Below, in pieces: positions 13,301 through 23,205 of a stretch of DNA of 64,000 nucleotides; position 1 is the stretch's first letter, and every line of letters begins with the position of its first letter. Origin of the DNA: Pegea sp. RAD2-039 (lineage: Eukaryota > Chordata > Thaliacea > Salpida > Salpidae); NCBI GenBank assembly GCA_034620365.1, contig JAQGEQ010000263.1, forward strand, positions 744,001 through 808,000, given 5' to 3'. The position numbers were made by a program, and so were the translations under genes. The notes below the pieces were generated by a model. That model was not told the origin of the DNA, ran no database searches, and was given only the letters and a program-made list of their open reading frames with translations.

Positions 13301-16300
13301 GAAGTTGCCGGAAGTAGGTTTGGAAGAGATCTTCGTAACTTCCGGTTTTTTGTTGATGATCAATTTTGGAGGATTCAATTTCCGATTTTCCGGAAGTTGA
13401 ATTAAGGGAATTCCCCGGAAGTAGTTTAACGGAGTCTTTGAGTCCTTGTTGATCTTCAAAAGAGGAGTCGCGTGTGAAGTTGCCTTGACAACCGCATCTG
13501 GTGGTTTTGACTCGACACACTGCCCTCTAGTGTTTGGTTGAAGATTTTGTAGAAGAGCGCCCACTAATGGATTAGTGGCGACATCTTCACTTTTCCCAGC
13601 AAGGGTCTGACCCAGAAGAATCTGACTCAACAGGGACACCTGCTGAGCAAGGAGGACATTATGGATCTCAGATCGGACTACTTCTGAGACATCTTTTTTC
13701 TTGAGATCTATTAGAGGAAGATTTGATGATTAGATCATTTGAAGATCAATATCACCTGAAGATGTGTCTTGTTTGAGTGAAGAGATGTTTGGAAGATCCG
13801 GTAGTGTTGCATCTGAGGACTTCGGGGAGCTTCCGAAAGCTGTTGACCGGAAGTTGAAAGAGGAACGCTGATTGGACGATTTACCTGTGATTGGTGATGT
13901 GTCCGGATCTTCTTTTAACTTGTGATCTTTGGATGCAGGACTTCTGTGCTCCTGAAAGATCAATTTGTTGGCTGAAAGATCAGCAGATGAAGAAAGATCA
14001 AACCATGGGAATCGACGAGACTTGCGTGATCTCTTCATCATCTTCTGTTGTCATGACAACGGCTTCTTCGAGCGCTGCCGATGGAGTAAGAACAAGGTCT
14101 TCAGATAGATGAGGATTTTGAGAAAGAGAAGGATCAGGTGATGAAAATTTGTGATCTTTAGATAAGGGAGCTGGTTTTGGAGGCAACTGATCTCTAGATG
14201 ACTGACTCCGAGATATAGTTGAAGAGTTTAGAGGGTCCTGAGATGCAGGGAGTTTAAGGTCCTGAGATGCAGGGACCTTAAGGTCCTGAGAAGCAGGGAC
14301 CTTAAGGTCCTGAGAAGCAGGGATCTTTATAGGGTCCTGAGATGCAGGGAGTTTAAGAAGGTCCTGAGATGCAGGGATCTTTAGAGGGTCCTGAGAAGCA
14401 GGGATCTTAAGGGGGTCCTGAGAAGCAGGGGGCCGTTTAGAAAATCTCATTTCCGCAGCAGCTACTCCAAGAATCAAATCTTGACAAGTGAATCGGATTC
14501 GAATCGAAGCTTTTCGCGTTTCATCGCGTGCTAACGTCTTTGCTGACCACGTGACCAACCAACTAGCAAATCCCTCTAGCTTCAACATCCTCTTCTTCAC
14601 TTCAGGAACACAAGCATCGAGTGAAAAAGCAAAAGTGACGTCATCACTAGTCACGCGCTTCGGTGTGGGTAGCAACTGATTGATTGCTAGTTGACGACGG
14701 TTGCTAAGGACTAACATCAAACCACTTTTCTTCGCGTCTTTACTCTGTTTCCATGGAGACGTCAGCGTCGCATAGCGATCAGTGATGACGTCATAGAACT
14801 GTTCGATGAAATGACGATAATATTGATCGTGTTCGATTGTGACATCATCAGTAGACAGACGCGCGCGCTCTTTGTGGAAGAAGATACTCATCAAGGAGTG
14901 TTCGTCGTGACTGACTTGACGTAATCTCGTCTCGAACGCCCTGAAACGCTCCTGCATTTTTGGGGGCACCTCACTCCCCGGCATCAGCTTGGCGACATCC
15001 GTGACGAGTTGAGAGGTGACCGGAAGTGATGACGTCACCGAAAAGACTAGATGTTGAAATTGAGTTTGACAATCGATGAGAGATATAAAAGGTTTGAAGA
15101 TGAGGAGAAGTTGAAGGACTTTTTCAGCTGCATCCGGGATTTCATCTGTATTCTGCTCTTTGTGTCTTTGGTAATCACGAAGTGATGACGTCACTCGGTC
15201 ACGTGTTTCCAGCATCCACAAGAGTGAAGAGCAAAGTTGAAAAGCGCGGGAGATTGAAAGAGTCTCAGGAGACTCTTTAAGATCAGATGAGTCTTCTGAA
15301 AGATGAAGAGTTGCTCCTAGAGAGTGAAACATCACTAAAAGAGTCCTCAGAAGACAACTGATTCGAGATCTTCTCACAAGATCTTCAGAAGAGCTTCCGG
15401 AAGTCGGTTGTGGAAGATAAATCGGAGGAGCAGGAAGATAGAGATCATCTGGGGCGATCAGGGGAGCTTTTGAGCACTCTTCTTTCAACTTCTGGGACAC
15501 AAGATCAACTGACCATGAAGCCAAGTCCGAGCCCACCATCACTGCCACTAAATACAAATCCAACAATGACGTATAAAGGCGTTCAGGTTCAAACGCGCTC
15601 ATGACGTCATCGTCGCTATCAAACGCTACTGAAACTCGACGTTGAAATTCTTCACGTAAAATGACGTCACAACGTCGCGAGTTGGTGGGCAGAGCGCGGA
15701 CTTCATTGGACATTGACGCAAGGACAAGTGCGGTCCTCCAATCGCCTAACTGGTCACTGAAGTGGACAGATTGCAATAAGCGACCACAGCGAAATAGATA
15801 TCGCGTTGTCGCGTCCACTGTCCATCGAAGTGACAATCGCTGGTCTCTGTGGTAGAAACAAGTAGTTGTGGGACTAGTTGTGGGACTAGTTGTGGGTGTG
15901 GGACAAGTAGCAGTGGTTACTTCACCTGATTGTGTCCACGATACGACTTCGGTCCAGGACAAACTCTCGCGGGGCAAAAGTGGATCGCGACTTGAAAGAA
16001 ATTTTGTCGTTTGTAAAGTATGACGTCATCACTGTAGCGAGAAGCTCTACTGGTCGCGCTTCTGAAAAGTTTTCAATTTGACAATTGTCCAATGACAGTT
16101 GAGACAGTTGTACCTGACCAATCAGCCCCTGAAAAAGTTGACAAACGGTCCGCAAGGTCCAATGCTTCATCTAAGCGATAGTCACAAAGATAAATGTCCA
16201 TTTGCATAAATGTGACGTCACTGTTGCTAGGTGACTGGTCCACAAGTTCAAGTGGATTGGTGGACATCGAATTGATCCTGGACTGGACATGAACATGGGC

Positions 16301-19300
16301 CAGAAGAAGACCTCTATGAATCTGTCCACATTAGTTAGTCATGGTCACATGGTCTACGATATGCAAATGAACCTGAGAGTAATCAGGGTGACCGTGAAGC
16401 TGTACTAAGAGGTGGTTGAGATCGGACCACAGTTGAATGAGTATGACCGGACCAGGAGAGGAGCCCTGGACATGCTGTTTGTGATAAGTGTCCACCATCA
16501 ACTGGTCACCGTCCACAACTTTCAAATGGGTCGGTTGGTAACTAAACACAAACATTAAACTTGAGTTGTTTGTCGTCATCACCATGACAACTGACTTGAA
16601 AGCGCGATTCATCGTTACTTCGATTCGATGTAATAAAGACAAAGATGAAGCGATGTTGTGAGAAAGGTCCCGGATGTTGATACATCCTTCAGGAGAAGTC
16701 CTCCGACATTTCAGAAGAGTATTTAAAGACATTCGAAGAGTTCTTCTCACAAATGAACTCATCTTCAAACTTCCATTCCAAACTGTAAGATGAGCAAAAG
16801 ATCGAAAGACTTCCGAGACACAATCAGAGAGCGCGCGACGCGATTTCTTCCAATTGATTCCGGCTTCTTCATGAATCCACGGAAGATACAAACAAAGATC
16901 TTGCGCCTAAAAAAGATCCCAATAAAATCTTCATCTTTCAAAAGATCTTAAACCTCTAAGATCAGGGTGAAGAAGACATCTAAAGTATCCAAAAAGAAGT
17001 CTTCTAAATGATCTGTTTTCGAGAGTTTCTTTTGTGACGTCATCGTCATATCTTCTGACATCATCAAGCTCCAAGCGTGTCTTAACTTCACGATGACGTC
17101 ATCAATCTTAACCAGCAAGGTTGCTGAAGAAGTAACAGTTGCACGAATGACGTCATCAGCTTATGACGTCATACCTGCATCCAGAGCAACTTCATCGTCT
17201 TCTAGAAAGATGCAGCTTTCTTCTGTGATGTCACCGAAGCGAACTTTGCCGCGATCTGCATTTGAGATTACTCCAAAATGTTCATCAACATCTTCATCAG
17301 TACCTCCATCTTCATCTGTGTTCTTTTGTTCCATTTCCTCAAATCTGATGTAGATTAGTGATAAGACACAGATGAAGATGATACAGATGATCTACTTGTA
17401 TGCTAATAATTTGATGACTTCATCACTTGTGTCATTAGCATGTCCGGAGTTATCTGCTACTGATTGATCTGTTCTTCTTTTTCGTTTCTAAACTTTCAAA
17501 ATTATCAAACTTTTTTTTGAGATTTTATTTACAAACTTTCAGTTTCTTTTTGAAATTTGAGATGAATTCGTAGAGATAATGTTCCTTAAATTTAGCAGAT
17601 TCAACTAAAGCATTCCTCAAATCAAGTCTTGGTGCAGAACACGCTTTTAACTATTCGAAATAAAAAGTAAATCATCAAATCTCTAATTTCAAACTCCCAC
17701 CTCAAATTTAAAAGTCTTCACCACATCTCGAAGAATTTTATTGGCTGAAAAAAGAGCATTAGACGCTAGATCAGGTATCTGCATTAGCTCATGAAGTTGA
17801 AGAGATATGACATTAAAACCATCACTACAAAGAAGTATAGGAAGATTTGGATGTGTTGTGATGGAAAAACGTTGCCTTGATTTACTCTCAGACACAGTTG
17901 TAGATGTAATTGATGGAGTTACATCAATTACACTATCACTAGCTCTATCAAACTTTTGTTGAGGTGGTTTTTCACTAACAACAAATAAAAGTTGGTAGAA
18001 TATCAAGCTTGGTATCTAAACTTACTACTCAATACAAGGTAATAAAGGTAAGAAGAAAGTAGGTCCATATTCCATCCCCATACCTCGTGTGGTTAGTAAC
18101 ATCGCTCCACCTAGTCGAGCAAATACCATTATTGATCCTCGTTTAGTGATGCAGGTCAAAAATAAACTATCAGAAGTCCAGCTAGCGTCCGCTACCCAGT
18201 AGGATCTGAAGATTATTTTTAAAGGAAACTGATTGAAGATTTTTTAATTTATTTTACTTGGAAAACTTGGAGAGAACTTTTGGACTAGTTGAGCCAAGCG
18301 CTTTTAAATCAGTTTTTATGAAAGTATAAGTGTAAGGATGAACAAATACAAGAAGAGAATCAGATGGTTGACGTTGGTTTATAAAAATAGCCAAAATATT
18401 TCCATCAGGAGAAAGACGAAGTAAATAAGCACCATGATGCCTAAAACATAAACCAAATTTGTAATTTTTCTTTTAATATTAAAAACAAGATACTAATGAA
18501 TTATTTTATCAAATTTAGCAGTGATGAAATCGATACCTAATTGGTTTACAAGCTGAATTGAATGTTGTTAAAGGAACAAAATCATGACGTGTACTAGAAG
18601 AAAAAGTTGAAGGACTAAAAAGCAAGTTATGAGGTTGATGCCAACGTATAAGAAGAGTGTGCAACAGAAGTTGTTCGCCTATATTACAAACGATAGAACA
18701 TAGACAACAAAAACCTTCTTCCTAAAAGAGTAAAAGACATAAAAAGTTGTTGATGTTTAAGAGGACATTACTTGACTTCGAAAGAACTTGCAATCAGCAG
18801 ATGTCTCTTTGAATGATAAAGATTCAAATGATTTGATTCCTAATGATATAGAAGACCATTTTCCTTCTATCATTTTGTTCATCTCAATATTAGCATCGAT
18901 TTCACATAACCAAATTGAATGAAAGTTAATCAGAAGTAATATGGAAGTTCCATCATTGCTTATAAATAGTTTACTATCTCCAAAGCCTAACCAAAATTTA
19001 TTTTTAGTCCTAGGAAATTATATTTTGTTGTAAACAAACCTGAACTAGATATCAGATTGAAATCTGAACAAGATTTGATAATTGTAACTGAATTACTGTC
19101 TTTATGCCATCTAACTAAGCGACCAGAAGTTAAAAGTAAAATAACAAAGCTTCCTAGAACAAGATTTCATTGAATTATCTTGAAACATACAACATTCGTC
19201 ATCTACAACTTACCATCACTACTGGTTTCGATGATTGCAGCTTCATTCATATATGGATGTAGTGCTGATATAGAACGTTTAGTCCTACCTGATGGCAAGT

Positions 19301-19427
19301 ACAGAATTGAAATTCTGGATTTGTCCATCAAACAAACACTTTGTTTTGAATGTCCAATCCATTTCAATATTGGCCAAGATTTTTTTCTTTTAATAACACT
19401 TGAAACAGATACTTTAAAACTAAGCAT
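10363..19427 (-). CDS. CPLANE1: ciliogenesis and planar polarity effector 1 (CPLANE1 / C5orf42 / Jouberin-syndrome 17 protein)
   Basis: A very large multi-exon ciliary protein; in vertebrates it works with INTU/FUZ at the ciliary base and transition zone. The start at 19427 begins MLSFKVSVSSVIKRKKSWP and parallels the vertebrate N terminus (KQKKPWP..WLG) that opens a WD/beta-propeller region. A second landmark is RQRFSITTHPNLPILLCSDG near 17880. Long middle exons lie at about 16891-16331 (YLPWIHEEAGI, LTVWNGSLKM, GHPDYSQVHLHIVDH) and 15977-13998 (LSLRWTVDATTRYLF, GDWRTALVL). These are followed by low-complexity Ser/Pro/Gln-rich exons (13639-12791) and charged C-terminal exons, with the stop at 10363. 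Residues coded at about 14434-14222 are an in-frame repeat of PASQDL(K). From about 12500 to 17200 the gene is far richer in G+C and CpG than its surroundings and full of TGACGTCA. The family call is firm for the N-terminal and middle parts. That the 10363-12000 exons belong to the same gene is inferred from continuity. Confidence 0.86.
14222..14434 (-). repeat. coding minisatellite in CPLANE1 (PASQDLK repeat)
   Basis: About eight copies of a 24-27 bp unit built on CCTGAGATGCAGGGA (plus strand). They stay in frame and code for PASQDLK(V/L) or PASQDPLKI on the minus strand. Unit lengths are multiples of three, so copy number can change without breaking the reading frame. Confidence 0.9.
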
Positions 19428-19603
19428 TACAAAATAGGAAGTAGAAGATGCATCTACACGTGATCTAATAAAAAACAAACATCTTGACGAATATTTTTAT
19501 TAGAGATACAAACAGATATAAGATTTTATACAAAGCATTCTATAAATTGCACATTTTTAAACTTTTAAAAACAATGTCTTTGAAGATGAAGATCAGAAAG
19601 TTC
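19428..19603 (-). promoter_or_regulatory. short FBXO7-CPLANE1 spacer with polyA signal and E-box
   Basis: Only 176 bp separate the FBXO7 stop from the CPLANE1 start, both on the minus strand. Read on that strand it holds an AATAAA (near 19505), then a T-run ending TTATTAG, then an E-box CACGTG (19457-19462) about 30 bp before the ATG. It must serve as 3' end of one gene and 5' region of the next. Confidence 0.5.
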
Positions 19604-20698
19604 TTAATCAAACATTCCACCTCCGCGTCCTGGTCGAAAGTTCCCACTCCCCGGTCCAGGCCCAAATGGATCAAACCGAGAACCAGGGAAAGGATTAGAT
19701 GGATCAAAATCTGGTCTAGGTGGGCGAGGGAAATTACCAGGGTTACGACCAGGTATTAAGGACGGAGGAAAGGATGGATAAAGATCATAATCACCTCCAA
19801 TAGCTCCTGGCATGAATGGATAAGCACCTGGGATTTGACCAGGGGCGAACGGGGCAAATGGGGAAAAAGGCGGGAACTGAGAGAAAGGATCGATGTTGAT
19901 TGGTTGCTCAGTTACAAATCGTCGATTCGATTTCTTATCTTTGTAACATTGAATATAATTTTCTTTCCAAGTTAAACCGCTTCTAGCATGCAAGTTACCA
20001 AAATCTTTCACGAATAAAGCTTTCCACAAAACATTAGTATTCGAGAGACGGTTGAATTGCTTACAAACCATCGATGTATTGGCGAGGCTTTTCATATCAA
20101 GAAATAAGAATATATGTTGAAGCAACTCAGGGAATAAAGACAAGATACCATGCAGAGGTGGTAGCTTGAGTTCAGTGCGCATGTTTTCAAGTGCTAGGTA
20201 TGCGACGTCTTTCTTGAAAGTACGAGAAAGTTTTGCTAAGTTTTTGTAAACACAACTACTATCAGAAGGTTTGCCTGAGGCTGGAAATTTGACAAAATCT
20301 TTCAGTTTAAACTGAGTTGTGGTTAGTGTTTCTTGAGTTTCTGTACAAGGGTGTACTAAACCATTTACAGCTACATATGGACCTAAAGTATTACATGACA
20401 TTGTAAATTGTAAGTCAGGTCCACCTGGATGTATGTAATCAAACAAGGACAGAGTAGCAAGTGTAAAACCTGCCTGTTCATCTTTTAATTCAAACCCGCT
20501 TTCAATCATTAGGTTATGTAAAAGAACACAGAAGGCATGGAACTCAGTTTTCACTTCATTCAAACAATAAAGGTCATGGAGAGTTGCTGGAAGTTGTTGG
20601 TATTCTTTGTAATCTTTTAAAAAGGTAATTACTCCAGCATCTCTCTGTTCTGAGCGTGGAGCAGATGACGAAGGTTGATTCTCAGTAGCACTCGCCAT
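19604..20698 (-). CDS. FBXO7: F-box only protein 7-like (FBXO7), intronless, no ubiquitin-like domain
   Basis: Substrate-binding subunit of an SCF ubiquitin ligase; vertebrate FBXO7 binds the proteasome regulator PI31 and acts in proteasome biology and mitophagy. The 364-residue frame is a single exon. Residues about 20-170 match the FP (FBXO7/PI31) domain (HAFCVLLHNLMIESGF, GGPDLQFT, LGPYVAVNGLVH). An F-box follows at about 180-230 (LFPELLQHIFLFLDMKSL, SMVCKQFNRL, LWKALF). The tail (about 260-364) is Pro/Gly/Phe-rich with RFDPFGPGPG, like the proteasome-binding tail of PI31. Vertebrate FBXO7 (about 520 residues) has an N-terminal ubiquitin-like domain that is absent here. The ATG at 20698 is the first in frame. 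PI31 itself lacks an F-box, so FBXO7 is the better name. Confidence 0.88.
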   Translation of the reverse strand: MASATENQPSSSAPRSEQRDAGVITFLKDYKEYQQLPATLHDLYCLNEVKTEFHAFCVLLHNLMIESGFELKDEQAGFTLATLSLFDYIHPGGPDLQFTMSCNTLGPYVAVNGLVHPCTETQETLTTTQFKLKDFVKFPASGKPSDSSCVYKNLAKLSRTFKKDVAYLALENMRTELKLPPLHGILSLFPELLQHIFLFLDMKSLANTSMVCKQFNRLSNTNVLWKALFVKDFGNLHARSGLTWKENYIQCYKDKKSNRRFVTEQPINIDPFSQFPPFSPFAPFAPGQIPGAYPFMPGAIGGDYDLYPSFPPSLIPGRNPGNFPRPPRPDFDPSNPFPGSRFDPFGPGPGSGNFRPGRGGGMFD

Positions 20699-21196
20699 AT
20701 AATTACAATTAACAAACTATTTAACACTGAAATAAAACACATATGATGATATTACAGCAGTTCAGACCTATATCCTACATGAAATCTATCTTATAAAATA
20801 TTTAATTACTATAAAATTATATGATTTTACCTAAATGAAGGTAGTTTAAATAATTGTGTGTAAATGACAAAAAATAAAATACAAGCAGTGCAAAGTACAA
20901 GTGTGTAAAGCTAAGATGATAAAAACTAATTGTATGTATGTTTGAAACTGTTCATGTTGTTGATTATTCTATAAACACAATGGATTTAAGCAGCTAATTT
21001 AATTAAAAGCACAGCAGCTACATGATTTGTGAATATTTGACGATATTAGTGAACTATCTGACAATTTAAGTTGTAATCAAGCAAGATATACATTTTTGAA
21101 GTTTAAATAAACTAAACTGGCTTTCAAAGAGGTGTTTTAAAAAGTCTAAACGTATTGTTGCTATTTCACTAAAACTATTTGATGATTTTAAATTAA
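20699..21196. other. intergenic spacer between MTHFD2 and FBXO7
   Basis: AT-rich spacer of about 500 bp. It should contain the MTHFD2 3' UTR and the FBXO7 promoter. No motif could be named with confidence. Confidence 0.5.
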
Positions 21197-22186
21197 CTAG
21201 TAGGTAATAACTTTCTTGGCAGCTACAACTGTGTTTTTACATAACATTGCAACAGTCATAGGTCCAACGCCACCTGGAACTGGTGTTATGTGTCCAGCAA
21301 CTTTACAAACTTCATCAAAATCGACATCTCCAACCAACTTATAACCTCCTTTACCGTTAGAAACTCTGTTAATACCAACATCAATGATACAGGCACCCGG
21401 TTTAACCATATCAGCTGTGATGAGATTTGGAATACCAGCAGCTGCTATAACTATATCTGCTTCTTTTGAAAGTCGTTTCAATTGATCTTTTGGTGTATAT
21501 CGATGAGTTTGAATCACAGTAGCATCTCCTCCAGCTCGTTCATGTCTATGATCAGTGTGTAAAAGCATGGCCATTGGCATTCCTACATTTTTAGAGCGTC
21601 CACACACAAGAGCTGTTTTTGCAAAAGTATCAATACCAGATCTCTTTAATAATTCCCATACTCCAGCAGGAGTGGCAGGCAACATACAATTCTGATCTAA
21701 ACATAATCTTCCAACATTTGAGATGTGAAAACCATCAACATCTTTTTCTGGAGCTATTGCATTACAAATAGTTCTTTCATCTATGTGATCCGGAACTGGT
21801 AGTTGCACAAAAAGACCATCAACACCACAATCCTCATTCAAACCATTTAAGATATCTAACAACTTGTCTTGTTTTATTTGTGAAGTTTCTTTTATTACAG
21901 TACTAACAATACCAACTCGTTCACATGCTTTCACCTTGTTACGTACATATGTTTCGCTTGCAGGGTTATCACCTACAAGTACAACACATAAATGAGGAGC
22001 ACGATTTCCCTTTGACATCCATTCTTCAATTTCAACTTTCACTTCTTTTCTAATATCTTTAGAAATCTTTTTACCATCAATAATTTTGGCCGCATTTGTA
22101 GATAATGATCTTACCAATTGACAAGATATAAGATTCAATTTGTTGCTTAGAATTGAAGACTTTGAAGCAATCTGGTAAAAAGCCAT
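21197..22186 (-). CDS. MTHFD2: mitochondrial methylenetetrahydrofolate dehydrogenase/cyclohydrolase (MTHFD2/MTHFD2L)
   Basis: Bifunctional enzyme of mitochondrial one-carbon metabolism: it oxidises 5,10-methylene-THF to methenyl-THF and hydrolyses it to 10-formyl-THF. The 329-residue frame is intronless. The first ~33 residues are basic and Ser/Leu-rich without acids (MAFYQIASKSSILSNKLN...VRSLSTNAA), a typical mitochondrial targeting peptide. Family signatures follow: VLVGDNPASETYVRNKVKAC with the catalytic Tyr and Lys, GLFVQLPVPDHID, PEKDVDGFH, PATPAGV, VCGRSKNVGMP in the Rossmann domain, and the C-terminal PGGVGPMTVAML. Length matches MTHFD2 (about 340-350) and there is no 10-formyl-THF synthetase domain, which separates it from MTHFD1. 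No broken residue was seen. Confidence 0.96.
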   Translation of the reverse strand: MAFYQIASKSSILSNKLNLISCQLVRSLSTNAAKIIDGKKISKDIRKEVKVEIEEWMSKGNRAPHLCVVLVGDNPASETYVRNKVKACERVGIVSTVIKETSQIKQDKLLDILNGLNEDCGVDGLFVQLPVPDHIDERTICNAIAPEKDVDGFHISNVGRLCLDQNCMLPATPAGVWELLKRSGIDTFAKTALVCGRSKNVGMPMAMLLHTDHRHERAGGDATVIQTHRYTPKDQLKRLSKEADIVIAAAGIPNLITADMVKPGACIIDVGINRVSNGKGGYKLVGDVDFDEVCKVAGHITPVPGGVGPMTVAMLCKNTVVAAKKVITY

Positions 22187-23029
22187 TTAATTTAAACAGA
22201 ACTATTATAACTGAAACAAAAACAAATTTGATAAGTAAATGATAATCATTTTTTGGAAATAATCAACAAAATGAAATATTTCAAATATAAATGATTTTCT
22301 TAACCAAAAATTCTAGAAATGTATAACATTTAAGTATGTAGATGGATTATTCAAATTATATACACTATTTCTACCAATCACAACCAGTTTTCATTGACAA
22401 GAGATTTATGAATTAAAATTAATATTAACTATTCTTTTCTAATCCATTTTTAACTAAGTTTTAGATAACATCAGTTATAAGGATATATTATACACACAGT
22501 GATCCATTTATAACTCCTAGAATAACTTTTATGAAGGTAGTTTAATCTATTTTTATTAAAGTTTAATATGGCCATAATAATAGAATAAATAACAAACTAC
22601 TAATTCAAAAAGTAAACTATTAAAATTTAGTTCATTGCTATTTTCGTATATAATCTCGCTTTTGATATTTTTAGCACTTAGCATTATCATTTAGAAAATG
22701 TTAAATAGAATAAATAAAAATATTAAATAGATCTATAAGAAATGTTAGTGTCATTACTAAAAATATTATAAAAACTTATTTAACTTTTTTTTAATCAAAG
22801 TTTCAAAAAAAGGTTAACTAATATGATTAGATAATTAAAGATATGACTATTATTAAATCTAATTTAAATTAAAAAGCTAAGATAAAAAGTTGGTACACTA
22901 ATTAATTATCTGCTAATATTAAAATATATCTCATTAATCAACTATAACTGTAATATAATAAGTAATCTTTTATTTTAATGCATTTTTTACTTCTTATAAT
23001 CGGACAAATATACATTATTTTTATTTTAT
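22187..23029. other. AT-rich intergenic region
   Basis: Very AT-rich, no coding frame above background and no recognisable repeat. It presumably contains the MTHFD2 promoter just upstream of 22186. Confidence 0.5.
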
Positions 23030-23205
23030 ATATATAAATGCGAAGGAGGGTGCCTAAAGAGAGCACACCTCACTAACACACATTCTCAGGAGTTTTTTAT
23101 GGTTTTTCTCAGGAGTTTATATGTTTCCACCTGGGGTCGAACCTGGTACTGCCTAGCTAGATGTACCTTGTAGCTAGGTGTAGTAACCGCTTCGCCACCA
23201 AGCAG
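23030..23205 (-). repeat. tRNA-derived SINE with LINE-shared tail
   Basis: On the minus strand the element opens near 23203 with GCTTGGTGGCGAAGCGGTTA, holding a pol III A box (TGGCGAAGCGG). A perfect B-box core GGTTCGACCCC lies 54 nt downstream (near 23134-23144). The body then carries CTCCTGAGAA twice, and the tail reads CTCTTTAGGCACCCTCC... with an A/T-rich end. That tail of about 60 bp aligns with the 3' end of the LINE at 36245-37495. The element is a SINE rather than a tRNA gene, since the acceptor ends do not pair. Confidence 0.85.

Noticed and set aside
23120-23205. A functional tRNA gene
   Set aside because: A and B boxes are present, but the acceptor ends do not pair and a SINE body and LINE-like tail follow.
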